A stretch of DNA of 64,000 nt from Schistocephalus solidus (GCA_017591395.1 WEDG01002067.1:124001-188000), one strand, 5' to 3'. Positions 23,810 through 35,479 are shown, counted from the first letter of the stretch. Notes: generated by a model from the letters alone, not told the origin. Numbers and translations: made by a program.

Positions 23810-25991
23810 AGATCGCTGAACCAGTCTTCACTGATCTTCTCCATGCCGGTCTATCCTGGGCGAGGTCCTCCCAGGTCGCAGAGTTGATTTGCAGTTGCTT
23901 CAGCGATGTCTTCAAAGTGTCCTTGTAGCGTCGTTTTTGACCTCCCTGCCTGCGAGAACCCGTAGCGACATCACCGTAGAAAAGTCGTTTGGGTAGTCGC
24001 TCGTCGTCCATTCTTACCAGGTGGCCGCTCCATCGCAGTTGCACTTGCCTCAGCATGGCATGGATGCTGAGGATTCCGGTCCGCTCCAGGACTTCCGTGT
24101 CCGGGATCCTGTCTTGCCATCTCAGCTTCAGTATTCTGCGGAGGCAGCTGAGATGAAAGTGATTCAGCTTCCTGGCTTGGTTCGAGTAGACGGTCCAGGT
24201 TTCCGCTCCGTAAAGGAGTGTCGACAAGACGACGGCCTTGTACATCTTCAGTTTGGTGTTCAGGTGAATACCGTGGCGATTCCACACGGAGGACTGCAGC
24301 CGGCCGAAAGCCTGACTAGCTTTGGAGATCCGTTGGGCAACCTCGTCATCGATTCTCGTGTTGCGCGACATCGTGCTTCCTAGATAAGCGAAGGTTTCCA
24401 CGTTTTTGAGTAGAGCACCGTTGACATAGATTCGAGGAGCATTGTATTCTGCGCTGGGTGGCGGCTGGTGCATGACAACTGTTTTGGCTGTACTGATTGT
24501 TAATCCAAAATCGGCGCAGCCTCCGGCGAAGAGGTCCATGCTCCTTTGCATGTCCTCCTCTGTCACGGTGTTAAGGGCGCAGTCGTCCGCGAAGAGCAAG
24601 TCATGGACTGTAGTCGTAGACACGCGCGTTGGAGCCTGCATACGCCGACTGTTGAGAAGGTGCCCGTCAGTTCTGTAGGCGATGCGGATACCAGGCTGCT
24701 CATCACGGTAGGCGTCCATCAGCATAGCCGAGAACATGAGACTGAAGAGGGTGGGGGCCAGTACGCAGCCCTGCTTCACTCCGTTGGTCACTGCGAATGC
24801 TTCGGATACCGTCCCGTTGTCAGTGACGCGCGCCGTCATCCCGTCATGAAGCTGACGTACCATGTGCGTGAACCGCTTAGGACAGCCAAATTTCTGCATG
24901 ACTTTCCACAGTCCGTCACGATTCACCGTGTCAAAGGCTTTCGTTAGATCCACGAAGGTAGTGTATAGGTGAGTTCGCATCTCCTGACACTTCTCTTGTA
25001 GCTGGCGGGCGGCAAAGATCATATCGGTTGTTCCGCGGTGTCGGCGGAAGCCACATTGGCTTTCCGGAAGCAGGCCCTGCTCTAGGTGACCGTTAAGACG
25101 ATTGAGAAGGATACGGGCGAAGATCTTCCCCGCGATGTTGAGCAACGAGATGCCTCTGTGATTATCACAGAGTTGCCGGTTCCCCTTCCGTTTGTAGAGA
25201 TGGACGATGGTCGCGTCTTTGAAATCCTGAGGAACTTGTCCTTGGTGCCACATCTCCTGGAAGAGTGTTGTGAGTTCTGCCATCAGCCGGGGCCCACCGT
25301 GCTTGTATACTTCCGGTGGGATTGCGTCAGATCCCGGTGCTTTACCGCTGGAAATCTGCTGCACGGCCCGGATGGTTTCTGGTAGGGAAGGCGGGAGATC
25401 CAGGTCATTGTTCGTGTCCACTTGAGGGAGCCGGTCAATGGCAGCATCGGAGATGGCTGATGAACAGTTAAGGACATTTCTGAAGTGCTCGGCCCAGCGC
25501 TTCAGAATTTGCGATTTCTCTGTCAGCAGTGTTGTGCCGTCAGAGCTGAGCAGCGGTGCGGACCCCTTGATACACGGGCCGTAGATGGCTTTGATGGCTT
25601 TGAAAAAGTTTTTCATTTCATTGCGGTCCGCATACCCCTGGATTTCCTCAGCCTTTCGGATCATCCAGGCATCCTGCATCTCCCGCAGCCGTTGTTGTAC
25701 AAGGCGCCTGCATCTGAAGAAGGCTGCTTTGGTGGCGTCAGTTCGAAGGTCCATGTAGGCTTTGTGTAGTCTATTCTTCTCCGCGAGTAAGTTGCTGATG
25801 TCGGCGTCATTGTCGTCAAACCAGTCCTGGTGTCGACGGTGTGCGCGTCCGAGTACATCGAGGGCGGTGGACTGGATGACATTTCGCAGTTGACACCATC
25901 GTGTCTCCACGGTAGCGTTATCATCTGGAGCATGCAGGTCCTCCAGTTTCTCGGTTATTTGGTTGCTGAAATCAAAACAGTGAGCAGGCAA
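23601..25991 (-). CDS. Reverse transcriptase ORF of array unit C (796 codons)
   Basis: The longest open frame in the window and the best view of the RT. From the Met at 25991: linker (1-190, including [18 protein letters not shown] and [20 protein letters not shown]); RT entry [12 protein letters not shown] near 214; IVHLYKRKG and NHRGISLLN near 262-284; [12 protein letters not shown] near 312; motif [10 protein letters not shown] at 346-354 (Asp348, Asp354); [13 protein letters not shown] near 404; motif C LLFADD at 465-470 (Asp469, Asp470). The conserved C-terminal block ([20 protein letters not shown], then [18 protein letters not shown]) lies at 611-668. After about residue 739 an extra T in a T run shifts the frame, so the last 57 residues are not native; the fingers continue in the frame 23144-23809. 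All catalytic residues are present. Product: RT copying LINE RNA at the nicked target. Confidence 0.92.
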   Translation of the reverse strand: MPAHCFDFSNQITEKLEDLHAPDDNATVETRWCQLRNVIQSTALDVLGRAHRRHQDWFDDNDADISNLLAEKNRLHKAYMDLRTDATKAAFFRCRRLVQQRLREMQDAWMIRKAEEIQGYADRNEMKNFFKAIKAIYGPCIKGSAPLLSSDGTTLLTEKSQILKRWAEHFRNVLNCSSAISDAAIDRLPQVDTNNDLDLPPSLPETIRAVQQISSGKAPGSDAIPPEVYKHGGPRLMAELTTLFQEMWHQGQVPQDFKDATIVHLYKRKGNRQLCDNHRGISLLNIAGKIFARILLNRLNGHLEQGLLPESQCGFRRHRGTTDMIFAARQLQEKCQEMRTHLYTTFVDLTKAFDTVNRDGLWKVMQKFGCPKRFTHMVRQLHDGMTARVTDNGTVSEAFAVTNGVKQGCVLAPTLFSLMFSAMLMDAYRDEQPGIRIAYRTDGHLLNSRRMQAPTRVSTTTVHDLLFADDCALNTVTEEDMQRSMDLFAGGCADFGLTISTAKTVVMHQPPPSAEYNAPRIYVNGALLKNVETFAYLGSTMSRNTRIDDEVAQRISKASQAFGRLQSSVWNRHGIHLNTKLKMYKAVVLSTLLYGAETWTVYSNQARKLNHFHLSCLRRILKLRWQDRIPDTEVLERTGILSIHAMLRQVQLRWSGHLVRMDDERLPKRLFYGDVATGSRRQGGQKRRYKDTLKTSLKQLQINSATWEDLAQDRPAWRRSVKTGSAIYEANRIAAAKAKKSGTKVTSAPDQHRQCPGPANVPALSTHLPRANRPGWTSSDAMHKQSDNSNFYVKFC

Positions 25992-27182
25992 ATTTAATAA
26001 AAAGAGTATTTAACTTACATGGCGGCCTCTTACCTTGGGGCCTTCGTCGGGGGTTGCAGTCGGAGCCTCATCTGGGAGATGACAAGGCGGTGATCTGTCC
26101 AACCATCGGCATCGCGGATCGCCTTGGTTACCAGCACGTCCTGTCGATCTCGCCTCCGGACGAGAACATAGTCCAGCAGATGCCAGCGCCGCGACCGAGG
26201 GTGCATCCGCGTGGCCTTCTCCCGCGTCGGAAGGCGGAAGAAGGTGTTGGTCAGCAGGAGACGGTGTTCCGCACACGTGCGCAGAAGAAGGAGGCCATTA
26301 TCGTTACAGCTACCGAGACCGTGGGGACCCAGCACTCCCTGCCAGGCAGCGTGGTCCGTCCCGACGCGGGCATTGAAATCACCAAGGACAATTAACTTGT
26401 CCTCTTTCGGCACAGTCGCCAGCAAGGCGTGCAGGTCCTCGTAGAATTTGTCCTTCGCCGCATCAGAGCTCGTCATTGGGGAGCGTAGGCGCTGATGATG
26501 GTGGCGAACTGGTCTCCCCGAAGAGGCAGGCGGAGGCTCATCAGGCGATCATTGATACCCTGCGGCAGACAGCACATACACTGAGCCGACGGCGTGGTCT
26601 GGTGGAAGCGTCAGATTGGCAGACTTCCCAGCCACGGTTTCTAGGAAACCGTGATATACTGTGGTAAATGGTGATTGTGAGAGTGTTGTCGATGCATTGG
26701 TGTAGGTAGTGTGCGCTGATGTAGGTTAGCCTACGGTGGTTTACCGGAGGTTGTCATGGAGGCGCATGTGTCCTAATAGGCCCATGCGGTGTGTAAATGT
26801 GCGAAAGCAGTTAGGGCAGTGAAGGCGGGCACGTCGACTGTATGTCGGAGCCCCAGGCACTGGTTCACCAGCCTCCATGCGATGGATTCGCAGGTGACCG
26901 ACCAGGCCGATGCGTGAGTTGAAGTTGCGGGTTCAGTGTGGGCAGGAGAAATCGGTAGAGGCTGGGAGGATGTCATTGCTGGTAGTGGGGGTGGCAGGGG
27001 CACTAAGAATGGCAGGAGCGGAGGGTGTGCATGGTGTATCGGTGTTGTCGGCATTGTGGTTAATTCCGCTGTTATGGATGCGCATGTGACCGAATAGGCC
27101 CATGCGATGAGTGAATGCGCGAGGACAGTGAGGGCAGTGGAGGCGACGACCTCTGCTGTGTGATGGTGCTCCAGGCACTGGC

Positions 27183-28973
27183 TCACCGGTCTCTGTACGA
27201 TGTATTCGCAAGTGACCGACCAGGCCGATTCGTGAGGTGAATGTGCGGTCGCATTGAGTACAGCTTAGGAGAGATTCCCCATCGCTGATGGTGGTGGTGG
27301 TGGTAGTGAAGGCGGTGGTGGTTGCGGTGGTAGGGGGTAACAGGCGATGAGTAGATGGATGTGGTCTCTGTGATGGTGGGAGCAATGGAATTGATGACAG
27401 GAGTGAGGGTAGGGGAGTCAGAAGGAGGGTTGGCAGAATTTGACGTAGAAATTGGAATTGTCGGATTGTTTGTGCATTGCGTCCGAAGATGTCCAACCAG
27501 GCCGATTCGCGCGCGGAAGATGCGTTGACAGCGCGGGCATGTTGGCAGGGCCTGGGCATTGGCGGTGTTGGTCCGGGGCGCTGGTGACTTTCGTGCCGCT
27601 CTTTTGGCCTTGGCAGCGGCGATCCGGTTGGCCTCATAGATCGCTGAACCAGTCTTCACTGATCTTCTCCATGCCGGTCTATCCTGGGCGAGGTCCTCCC
27701 AGGTCGCAGAGTTGATTTGCAGTTGCTTCAGCGATGTCTTCAAAGTGTCCTTGTAGCGTCGTTTTTGACCTCCCTGCCTGCGAGAACCCGTAGCGACATC
27801 ACCGTAGAAAAGTCGTTTGGGTAGTCGCTCGTCGTCCATTCTTACCAGGTGGCCGCTCCATCGCAGTTGCACTTGCCTCAGCATGGCATGGATGCTGAGG
27901 ATTCCGGTCCGCTCCAGGACTTCCGTGTCCGGGATCCTGTCTTGCCATCTCAGCTTCAGTATTCTGCGGAGGCAGCTGAGATGAAAGTGATTCAGCTTCC
28001 TGGCTTGGTTCGAGTAGACGGTCCAGGTTTCCGCTCCGTAAAGGAGTGTCGACAAGACGACGGCCTTGTACATCTTCAGTTTGGTGTTCAGGTGAATACC
28101 GTGGCGATTCCACACGGAGGACTGCAGCCGGCCGAAAGCCTGACTAGCTTTGGAGATCCGTTGGGCAACCTCGTCATCGATTCTCGTGTTGCGCGACATC
28201 GTGCTTCCTAGATAAGCGAAGGTTTCCACGTTTTTGAGTAGAGCACCGTTGACATAGATTCGAGGAGCATTGTATTCTGCGCTGGGTGGCGGCTGGTGCA
28301 TGACAACTGTTTTGGCTGTACTGATTGTTAATCCAAAATCGGCGCAGCCTCCGGCGAAGAGGTCCATGCTCCTTTGCATGTCCTCCTCCGTCACGGTGTT
28401 AAGGGCGCAGTCGTCCGCGAAGAGCAAGTCATGGACTGTAGTCGTAGACACGCGCGTTGGAGCCTGCATACGCCGACTGTTGAGAAGGTGCCCGTCAGTT
28501 CTGTAGGCGATGCGGATACCAGGCTGCTCATCACGGTAGGCGTCCATCAGCATAGCCGAGAACATGAGACTGAAGAGGGTGGGGGCCAGTACGCAGCCCT
28601 GCTTCACTCCGTTGGTCACTGCGAATGCTTCGGATACCGTCCCGTTGTCAGTGACGCGCGCCGTCATCCCGTCATGAAGCTGACGTACCATGTGCGTGAA
28701 CCGCTTAGGACAGCCAAATTTCTGCATGACTTTCCACAGTCCGTCACGATTCACCGTGTCAAAGGCTTTCGTTAGATCCACGAAGGTAGTGTATAGGTGA
28801 GTTCGCATCTCCTGACACTTCTCTTGTAGCTGGCGGGCGGCAAAGATCATATCGGTTGTTCCGCGGTGTCGGCGGAAGCCACATTGGCTTTCCGGAAGCA
28901 GGCCCTGCTCTAGGTGACCGTTAAGACGATTGAGAAGGATACGGGCGAAGATCTTCCCGGCGATGTTGAGCAA
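27183..28973 (-). CDS. RT and first fingers of array unit D (596 codons)
   Basis: Open from [15 protein letters not shown] through motif A (FVDLTKAFD), [10 protein letters not shown], motif C (LLFADD), the C-terminal block ([28 protein letters not shown]) and finger 1 ([19 protein letters not shown]). An extra G near 27331-27336 then shifts the frame. Fingers 2 and 3 continue in the frame 26933-27637, which ends exactly at the TGA at 26933-26935 that replaces the second Cys of finger 4. The RT-finger junction is continuous in this copy, so the fingers belong to the RT protein. Confidence 0.88.
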   Translation of the reverse strand: MLNIAGKIFARILLNRLNGHLEQGLLPESQCGFRRHRGTTDMIFAARQLQEKCQEMRTHLYTTFVDLTKAFDTVNRDGLWKVMQKFGCPKRFTHMVRQLHDGMTARVTDNGTVSEAFAVTNGVKQGCVLAPTLFSLMFSAMLMDAYRDEQPGIRIAYRTDGHLLNSRRMQAPTRVSTTTVHDLLFADDCALNTVTEEDMQRSMDLFAGGCADFGLTISTAKTVVMHQPPPSAEYNAPRIYVNGALLKNVETFAYLGSTMSRNTRIDDEVAQRISKASQAFGRLQSSVWNRHGIHLNTKLKMYKAVVLSTLLYGAETWTVYSNQARKLNHFHLSCLRRILKLRWQDRIPDTEVLERTGILSIHAMLRQVQLRWSGHLVRMDDERLPKRLFYGDVATGSRRQGGQKRRYKDTLKTSLKQLQINSATWEDLAQDRPAWRRSVKTGSAIYEANRIAAAKAKRAARKSPAPRTNTANAQALPTCPRCQRIFRARIGLVGHLRTQCTNNPTIPISTSNSANPPSDSPTLTPVINSIAPTITETTSIYSSPVTPYHRNHHRLHYHHHHHQRWGISPKLYSMRPHIHLTNRPGRSLANTSYRDR

Positions 28974-28992
28974 CGAGATGCCTCTGTGATTA

Positions 28993-30303
28993 TCACAGAG
29001 TTGCCGGTTCCCCCTTCCGTTTGTAGAGATGGACGATGGTCGCGTCTTTGAAATCCTGAGGAACTTGTCCTTGGTGCCACATCTCCTGGAAGAGTGTTGT
29101 GAGTTCTGCCATCAGCCGGGGCCCACCGTGCTTGTATACTTCCGGTGGGATTGCGTCAGATCCCGGTGCTTTACCGCTGGAAATCTGCTGCACGGCCCGG
29201 ATGGTTTCTGGTAGGGAAGGCGGGAGATCCAGGTCATTGTTCGTGTCCACTTGAGGGAGCCGGTCAATGGCAGCATCGGAGATGGCTGATGAACAGTTAA
29301 GGACATTTCTGAAGTGCTCGGCCCAGCGCTTCAGAATTTGCGATTTCTCTGTCAGCAGTGTTGTGCCGTCAGAGCTGAGCAGCGGTGCGGACCCCTTGAT
29401 ACACGGGCCGTAGATGGCTTTGATGGCTTTGAAAAAGTTTTTCATTTCATTGCGGTCCGCATACCCCTGGATTTCCTCAGCCTTTCGGATCATCCAGGCA
29501 TCCTGCATCTCCCGCAGCCGTTGTTGTACAAGGCGCCTGCATCTGAAGAAGGCTGCTTTGGTGGCGTCAGTTCGAAGGTCCATGTAGGCTTTGTGTAGTC
29601 TATTCTTCTCCGCGAGTAAGTTGCTGATGTCGGCGTCATTGTCGTCAAACCAGTCCTGGTGTCGACGGTGTGCGCGTCCGAGTACATCGAGGGCGGTGGA
29701 CTGGATGACATTTCGCAGTTGACACCATCGTGTCTCCACGGTAGCGTTATCATCTGGAGCATGCAGGTCCTCCAGTTTCTCGGTTATTTGGTTGCTGAAA
29801 TCAAAACAGTGAGCAGGCAAATTTAATAAAAGAGTATTTAACTTACATGGCAGCCTCTTACCTTGGGGCCTTCGTCGGGGTTGCAGTCGGAGCCTCATCT
29901 GGGAGATGACAAGGCGGTGATCTGTCCAACCATCGGCATCGCGGATCGCCTTGGTTACCAGCACGTCCTGTCGATCTCGCCTCCGGACGAGAACATAGTC
30001 CAGCAGATGCCAGCGCCGCGACCGAGGGTGCATCCACGTGGCCTTCTCCCGCGTCGGAAGGCGGAAGAAGGTGTTGGTCAGCAGGAGACGGTGTTCCGCA
30101 CACGTGCGCAGAAGAAGGAGGCCATTATCGTTACAGCTACCGAGACCGTGGGGACCCAGCACTCCCTGCCAGGCAGCGTGGTCCGTCCCGACGCGGGCAT
30201 TGAAATCACCAAGGACAATTAACTTGTCCTCTTTCGGCACAGTCGCCAGCAAGGCGTGCAGGTCCTCGTAGAATTTGTCCTTCGCCGCATCAGAGCTCGT
30301 CAT
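28993..30303 (-). CDS. Endonuclease C-half and linker of array unit D (436 codons)
   Basis: Begins at an internal Met ([19 protein letters not shown]). It includes the APE-family blocks [21 protein letters not shown] and GWTDHRLV (the SDH-like catalytic Asp-His), followed without interruption by the linker [30 protein letters not shown] and RT entry [12 protein letters not shown]. This is the only copy whose frame crosses the AT-rich endonuclease-linker boundary, showing that EN and RT form one protein. The frame ends after IVHLYKRKG because of an extra C in a C run near 29010. The N-terminal half of the endonuclease (catalytic Asn and Glu) is absent from this unit. Confidence 0.88.
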   Translation of the reverse strand: MTSSDAAKDKFYEDLHALLATVPKEDKLIVLGDFNARVGTDHAAWQGVLGPHGLGSCNDNGLLLLRTCAEHRLLLTNTFFRLPTREKATWMHPRSRRWHLLDYVLVRRRDRQDVLVTKAIRDADGWTDHRLVISQMRLRLQPRRRPQGKRLPCKLNTLLLNLPAHCFDFSNQITEKLEDLHAPDDNATVETRWCQLRNVIQSTALDVLGRAHRRHQDWFDDNDADISNLLAEKNRLHKAYMDLRTDATKAAFFRCRRLVQQRLREMQDAWMIRKAEEIQGYADRNEMKNFFKAIKAIYGPCIKGSAPLLSSDGTTLLTEKSQILKRWAEHFRNVLNCSSAISDAAIDRLPQVDTNNDLDLPPSLPETIRAVQQISSGKAPGSDAIPPEVYKHGGPRLMAELTTLFQEMWHQGQVPQDFKDATIVHLYKRKGEPATL

Positions 30304-30759
30304 TGGGGAGCGTAGGCGCTGATGATGGTGGCGAACTGGTCTCCCCGAAGAGGCAGGCGGAGGCTCATCAGGCGATCATTGATACCCTGCGGCAGACAGC
30401 ACATACACTGAGCCGACGGCGTGGTCTGGTGGAAGCGTCAGATTGGCAGACTTCCCAGCCACGGTTTCTAGGAAACCGTGATATACTGTGGTAAATGGTG
30501 ATTGTGAGTGTTGTCGATGCATTGGTGTAGGTAGTGTGCGCTGATGTAGGTTAGCCTACGGTGGTTTTACCGGAGGTTGTCATGGAGGCGCATGTGTCCT
30601 AATAGGCCCATGCGGTGTGTAAATGTGCGAAAGCAGTTAGGGGCAGTGAAGGCGGGCACGTCGACTGTATGTCGGAGCCCCAGGCACTGGTTCACCAGCC
30701 TCCATGCGATGGATTCGCAGGTGACCGACCAGGCCGATGCGTGAGTTGAAGTTGCGGGT

Positions 30760-32056
30760 TCAGTGTGGGCAGGAGAAATCGGTAGAGGCTGGGAGGATGT
30801 CATTGCTGGTAGTGGGGGTGGCAGGGGGCACTAAGAATGGCAGGAGCGGAGGGTGTGCATGGTGTATCGGTGTTGTCGGCATTGTGGTTAATTCCGCTGT
30901 TATGGATGCGCATGTGACCGAATAGGCCTATGCGATGAGTGAATGCGCGAGGACAGTGAGGGCAGTGGAGGCGACGACCTCTGCTGTGTGATGGTGCTCC
31001 AGGCACTGGCTCACCGGTCTCTGTACGATGTATTCGCAAGTGACCGACCAGGCCGATTCGTGAGGTGAATGTGCGGTCGCATTGAGTACAGCTTAGGAGA
31101 GATTCCCCATCGCTGATGGTGGTGGTGGTGGTAGTGAAGGCGGTGGTGGTTGCGGTGGTGGGGGTAACAGGCGATGAGTAGATGGATGTGGTCTCTGTGA
31201 TGGTGGGAGCAATGGAATTGATGACAGGAGTGAGGGTAGGGGAGTCAGAAGGAGGGTTAGCAGAATTTGACGTAGAAATTGGAATTGTCGGATTGTTTGT
31301 GCATTGCGTCCGAAGATGTCCGACCAGGCCGATTCGCGCGCGGAAGATGCGTTGACAGCGCGGGCACGTTGGCAGGGCCTGGGCATTGGCGGTGTTGGTC
31401 CGGGGCGCTGGTGACTTTCGTGCCGCTCTTTTGGCCTTGGCAGCGGCGATCCGGTTGGCCTCATAGATCGCTGAACCAGTCTTCACTGATCTTCTCCATG
31501 CCGGTCTATCCTGGGCGAGGTCCTCCCAGGTCGCAGAGTTGATTTGCAGTTGCTTCAGCGATGTCTTCAAAGTGTCCTTGTAGCGTCGTTTTTGACCTCC
31601 CTGCCTGCGAGAACCCGTAGCGACATCACCGTAGAAAAGTCGTTTGGGTAGTCGCTCGTCGTCCATTCTTACCAGGTGGCCGCTCCATCGCAGTTGCACT
31701 TGCCTCAGCATGGCATGGATGCTGAGGATTCCGGTCCGCTCCAGGACTTCCGTGTCCGGGATCCTGTCTTGCCATCTCAGCTTCAGTATTCTGCGGAGGC
31801 AGCTGAGATGAAAGTGATTCAGCTTCCTGGCTTGGTTCGAGTAGACGGTCCAGGTTTCCGCTCCGTAAAGGAGTGTCGACAAGACGACGGCCTTGTACAT
31901 CTTCAGTTTGGTGTTCAGGTGAATACCGTGGCGATTCCACACGGAGGACTGCAGCCGGCCGAAAGCCTGACTAGCTTTGGAGATCCGTTGGGCAACCTCG
32001 TCATCGATTCTCGTGTTGCGCGACATCGTGCTTCCTAGATAAGCGAAGGTTTCCAC
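30760..32056 (-). CDS. RT C-terminus and fingers of array unit E (about 418 codons)
   Basis: Begins [13 protein letters not shown], includes the thumb-like C-terminal block ([41 protein letters not shown]) and fingers 1-3 in one frame, then slips at a G run near 30826-30831. The native-frame TGA at 30760-30762 replaces the second Cys of finger 4. Finger 5 (PNCFRTFTHRMGLLGHMRLH) is readable in another frame up to the stop near 30567. Confidence 0.85.
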
Positions 32057-32154
32057 GTTTTGAGTTGAGCACCGTTGACATAGATTCGAGGAGCATTGTA
32101 TTCTGCGCTGGGTGGCGGCTGGTGCATGACAACTGTTTTTGGCTGTACTGATTG

Positions 32155-33333
32155 TTAATCCAAAATCGGCGCAGCCTCGGCGAAGAGGTCCATGCTCCTT
32201 TGCATGTCCTCCTCTGTCACGGTGTTAAGGGCGCAGTCGTCCGCGAAGAGCAAGTCATGGACTGTAGTCGTAGACACGCGCGTTGGAGCCTGCATACGCC
32301 GACTGTTGAGAAGGTGCCCGTCAGTTCTGTAGGCGATGCGGATACCAGGCTGCTCATCACGGTAGGCGTCCATCAGCATAGCCGAGAACATGAGACTGAA
32401 GAGGGTGGGGGCCAGTACGCAGCCCTGCTTCACTCCGTTGGTCACTGCGAATGCTTCGGATACCGTCCCGTTGTCAGTGACGCGCGCCGTCATCCCGTCA
32501 TGAAGCTGACGTACCATGTGCGTGAACCGCTTAGGACAGCCAAATTTCTGCATGACTTTCCACAGTCCGTCACGATTCACCGTGTCAAAGGCTTTCGTTA
32601 GATCCACGAAGGTAGTGTATAGGTGAGTTCGCATCTCCTGACACTTCTCTTGTAGCTGGCGGGCGGCAAAGATCATATCGGTTGTTCCGCGGTGTCGGCG
32701 GAAGCCACATTGGCTTTCCGGAAGCAGGCCCTGCTCTAGGTGACCGTTAAGACGATTGAGAAGGATACGGGCGAAGATCTTCCCGGCGATGTTGAGCAAC
32801 GAGATGCCTCTGTGATTATCACAGAGTTGCCGGTTCCCCTTCCGTTTGTAGAGATGGACGATGGTCGCGTCTTTGAAATCCTGAGGAACTTGTCCTTGGT
32901 GCCACATCTCCTGGAAGAGTGTTGTGAGTTCTGCCATCAGCCGGGGCCCACCGTGCTTGTATACTTCCGGTGGGATTGCGTCAGATCCCGGTGCTTTACC
33001 GCTGGAAATCTGCTGCACGGCCCGGATGGTTTCTGGTAGGGAAGGCGGGAGATCCAGGTCATTGTTCGTGTCCACTTGAGGGAGCCGGTCAATGGCAGCA
33101 TCGGAGATGGCTGATGAACAGTTAAGGACATTTCTGAAGTGCTCGGCCCAGCGCTTCAGAATTTGCGATTTCTCTGTCAGCAGTGTTGTGCCGTCAGAGC
33201 TGAGCAGCGGTGCGGACCCCTTGATACACGGGCCGTAGATGGCTTTGATGGCTTTGAAAAAGTTTTTCATTTCATTGCGGTCCGCATACCCCTGGATTTC
33301 CTCAGCCTTTCGGATCATCCAGGCATCCTGCAT
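32155..33333 (-). CDS. Reverse transcriptase core of array unit E (392 codons)
   Basis: Open from [20 protein letters not shown] through RT entry, motif A (FVDLTKAFD), [13 protein letters not shown] and motif C (LLFADDCAL) to SMDLFAE. It then ends in AAPILD, where a single base is missing relative to unit C (GCCTCGGCG against GCCTCCGGCG near 32176). Core catalytic residues are intact. Confidence 0.88.
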   Translation of the reverse strand: MQDAWMIRKAEEIQGYADRNEMKNFFKAIKAIYGPCIKGSAPLLSSDGTTLLTEKSQILKRWAEHFRNVLNCSSAISDAAIDRLPQVDTNNDLDLPPSLPETIRAVQQISSGKAPGSDAIPPEVYKHGGPRLMAELTTLFQEMWHQGQVPQDFKDATIVHLYKRKGNRQLCDNHRGISLLNIAGKIFARILLNRLNGHLEQGLLPESQCGFRRHRGTTDMIFAARQLQEKCQEMRTHLYTTFVDLTKAFDTVNRDGLWKVMQKFGCPKRFTHMVRQLHDGMTARVTDNGTVSEAFAVTNGVKQGCVLAPTLFSLMFSAMLMDAYRDEQPGIRIAYRTDGHLLNSRRMQAPTRVSTTTVHDLLFADDCALNTVTEEDMQRSMDLFAEAAPILD

Positions 33334-33625
33334 CTCCCGCAGCCGTTGTTGTACAAGGCGCCTGCATCTGAAGAAGGCTGCTTTGGTGGCGTCAGTTCAA
33401 AGGTCCATGTAGGCTTTGTGTAGTCTATTCTTCTCCGCGAGTAAGTTGCTGATGTCGGCGTCATTGTCGTCAAACCAGTCCTGGTGTCGACGGTGTGCGC
33501 GTCCGAGTACATCGAGGGCGGTGGACTGAATGACATTTCGCAGTTGACACCATCGTGTCTCCACGGTAGCGTTATCATCTGGAGCATGCAGGTCCTCCAG
33601 TTTCTCGGTTATTTGGTTGCTGAAA

Positions 33626-34501
33626 TCAAAACGGTGAGCAGGCAAAATTTAATAAAAGAGTATTTAACTTACATGGCGGCCTCTTACCTTGGGGCCTTCG
33701 TCGGGGTTGCAGTCGGAGCCTCATCTGGGAGATGACAAGGCGGTGATCTGTCCAACCATCGGCATCGCGGATCGCCTTGGTTACCAGCACGTCCTGTCGA
33801 TCTCGCCTCCGGACGAGAACATAGTCCAGCAGATGCCAGCGCCGCGACCGAGGGTGCATCCACGTGGCCTTCTCCCGCGTCGGAAGGCGGAAGAAGGTGT
33901 TGGTCAGCAGGAGACGGTGTTCCGCACACGTGCGCAGAAGAAGGAGGCCATTATCGTTACAGCTACCGAGACCGTGGGGACCCAGCACTCCCTGCCAGGC
34001 AGCGTGGTCCGTCCCGACGCGGGCATTGAAATCACCAAGGACAATTAACTTGTCCTCTTTCGGCACAGTCGCCAGCAAGGCGTGCAGGTCCTCGTAGAAT
34101 TTGTCCTTCGCCGCATCAGAGCTCGTCATTGGGGGAGCGTAGGCGCTGATGATGGTGGCGAACTGGTCTCCCCGAAGAGGCAGGCGGAGGCTCATCAGGC
34201 GATCATTGATACCCTGCGGCAGACAGGGCAGACGTCCCACGATGTCGTTACGAATGGCAAAGGCAACACCAGCGTCGCGTCGCTCTGCCTTTGGCCGGCC
34301 GCTCCAGAAGAAAGTGTAGCCGGCCCCCACCTCCTCCAGCTGACCCTGTTCAGAGAATCGGGTCTCGCTGAGAGCAGCAATGTCCACCTTGTAGCGCACC
34401 AGTTCCCGAGCGACTAGCGCCGTCCTCCGTTCCGGCCGGTTGCTCTTAGGATTGTCTAAAAGGGAACGAACATTCCAGGCTGCTAGTGTGAGTGGACTCA
34501 C
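33626..34501 (-). CDS. APE-type endonuclease domain of array unit E (291 codons)
   Basis: Apurinic/apyrimidinic-like endonuclease that nicks target DNA to prime reverse transcription. From the Met at 34501: AAWNVRSL with Asn10; LSETRF with the metal-binding Glu46; SAYAPP with Tyr121; [10 protein letters not shown] with Asp157 and Asn159; LLDYVLV with Asp226; GWTDHRLV with Asp252-His253. The catalytic set looks complete. The native start is probably farther upstream: in copy 2 the Met giving MCPKKIAGSHVF is in frame with this domain. Here the same Met (34643) is shifted by one base in a T run, so the frame stops short. At the 3' side the frame ends in FACSPF because of a one-base difference in an A/T run. 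Confidence 0.92.
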   Translation of the reverse strand: MSPLTLAAWNVRSLLDNPKSNRPERRTALVARELVRYKVDIAALSETRFSEQGQLEEVGAGYTFFWSGRPKAERRDAGVAFAIRNDIVGRLPCLPQGINDRLMSLRLPLRGDQFATIISAYAPPMTSSDAAKDKFYEDLHALLATVPKEDKLIVLGDFNARVGTDHAAWQGVLGPHGLGSCNDNGLLLLRTCAEHRLLLTNTFFRLPTREKATWMHPRSRRWHLLDYVLVRRRDRQDVLVTKAIRDADGWTDHRLVISQMRLRLQPRRRPQGKRPPCKLNTLLLNFACSPF

Positions 34502-35088
34502 CCGAGCAGCCTGGAGAGTATGGCGAGGGGGATGAGGACGGGGGTATTGTTGTTTGTTTGAGTTTTACGACCGCGTAGTTTGCGATCTGCGAGCCGCGGC
34601 CGGCTGCAGAAGACGTGAGAACCAGCAATTTTTTAGGGCACATTTTCTAGCCCCTTCCTCCGCGAGGAGGCAAGCAGTGCTATCCTAAATAGGGCTGCTC
34701 GGACATCCCAGACGGCTGCCGAACTCCACTATGGGTCACGGTTTTGTTTTAGTGGAAGAACGACCCGAGTTAGTCTGGGCCGCCTACGGGGTTGCTGTCG
34801 CCCCCACCGTAGGACTTTTTGAGAGGGGGGAGGTGGGAAGTTCGGGAGTCAGGCATACCGGGTGTGGAGGCACACACAACACCGGAGACCCTCACCTGGT
34901 TTAGCCCGCCGGTCGTGACGGTTGCCCGGGGTGTGGCCGCTGGGAAGAACCCAACTTCGAGGAGCCACAGGTGAGAGTTGGGTACCAGTTAGAGGCGGCC
35001 ACAGGAGCATTCACCACCTGTACGAGACAAATGGAGCGACCAAATGCTATCTGTGTAGTGCTTACCCTAACTAGTACCCCTACACCCC
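34502..35088 (-). other. LINE 5' UTR and N-terminal coding start (unit E)
   Basis: On the minus strand this runs from the 5' terminus to the endonuclease. It shares essentially all bases with 10520-11105 of copy 2. The probable start codon is at about 34641-34643; between it and the endonuclease the copy-2 frame encodes a basic, Pro/Ser-rich stretch ([20 protein letters not shown]). An internal promoter is expected for a full-length LINE, but no box is identifiable by eye. Confidence 0.6.
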
Positions 35089-35098
35089 TCGTTAACCT
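35089..35098. repeat. Right target-site duplication of the LINE array
   Basis: Perfect repeat of TCGTTAACCT at 22035-22044, next to the LINE 5' end. Confidence 0.9.
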
Positions 35099-35479
35099 AG
35101 GGACAATGAGACACAATGCCTCTTTATTATAACAAATACTTGGCCTTTCCCTACATGATACCCTTCCTTTGAAAACAGGTATTTTGTCTTTAAAACCTGC
35201 TTCAATAAAAAAACACCAAATTCGAGTTTGCATTTGGGAAACACGTATGCATAACTCCCTGATTATGAATATGCTTTTTTTACTTATGAGACGGGTGTTT
35301 TCTCTGAATGGATCGTATTCAGCTCTTAACCTCCCACAATGGTCGTTCGGTTGAAACTGCTAAACCTTATGCAGTTTGGCGAAGCTTAACATGACCATCT
35401 TCCCGGTGCATTTTCGCCGACCAGGTCGTCCGACTTTGCAAAGGACAGACGATGCACAGTCAGTGGCCGATCACTCATG
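35099..35479. other. Intergenic, no recognised feature
   Basis: AT-rich flank of the array. Short frames only. Confidence 0.4.

Larger units (their letters stand above)
22045..26570 (-). mobile_element. Array unit C (3'-terminal unit, complete 3' tail)
   Basis: Contains the full 3' tail (22045 to about 22910), fingers, RT, linker and the 3' half of the endonuclease (26030-26476, with GDFNARVG and WTDHRLV). It ends at the GCGGCAGACAG junction at 26570. The 5' half of the endonuclease is absent. Confidence 0.9.
26571..30397 (-). mobile_element. Array unit D (middle unit, internally bounded)
   Basis: A 3,827-base unit from mid-endonuclease (30397) to mid-tail (26571), lacking both true termini. 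Both borders are the GCAGACAGCACATACA junction. The retained tail is only about the first 170 bases after the finger ORF. Confidence 0.9.
22045..35088 (-). mobile_element. Single LINE insertion with an internal 3.83-kb tandem triplication
   Basis: One 10-bp duplication flanks the 13.04-kb block. It begins (minus strand) with the complete LINE 5' end at 35088 and ends with the complete 3' tail at 22045-22047. Between them the segment from mid-endonuclease (ending GCGGCAGACAG on the plus strand) to the tail (AGCACATACACTGAGCC) occurs three times: 22742-26570, 26571-30397 and 30398-34226 (3829, 3827 and 3829 bases). Both internal junctions read GCAGACAGCACATACA and share ACAG microhomology between the two parents. 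Removing two units leaves about 5,386 bases, matching copy 2 at 5,388. The parsimonious history is one retrotransposition followed by tandem duplication and amplification. Assembly error must be excluded. Confidence 0.9.
30398..35088 (-). mobile_element. Array unit E (5'-terminal unit, complete 5' end)
   Basis: Carries the complete LINE 5' end (35088), 5' UTR, whole endonuclease, RT and fingers, and stops in the tail at 30398 at the junction with unit D. The 5' UTR contains GTGGGGGCGAC-type G-rich sequence and shares its terminal GGGGTGTAGGGGTA with copy 2. Confidence 0.9.
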
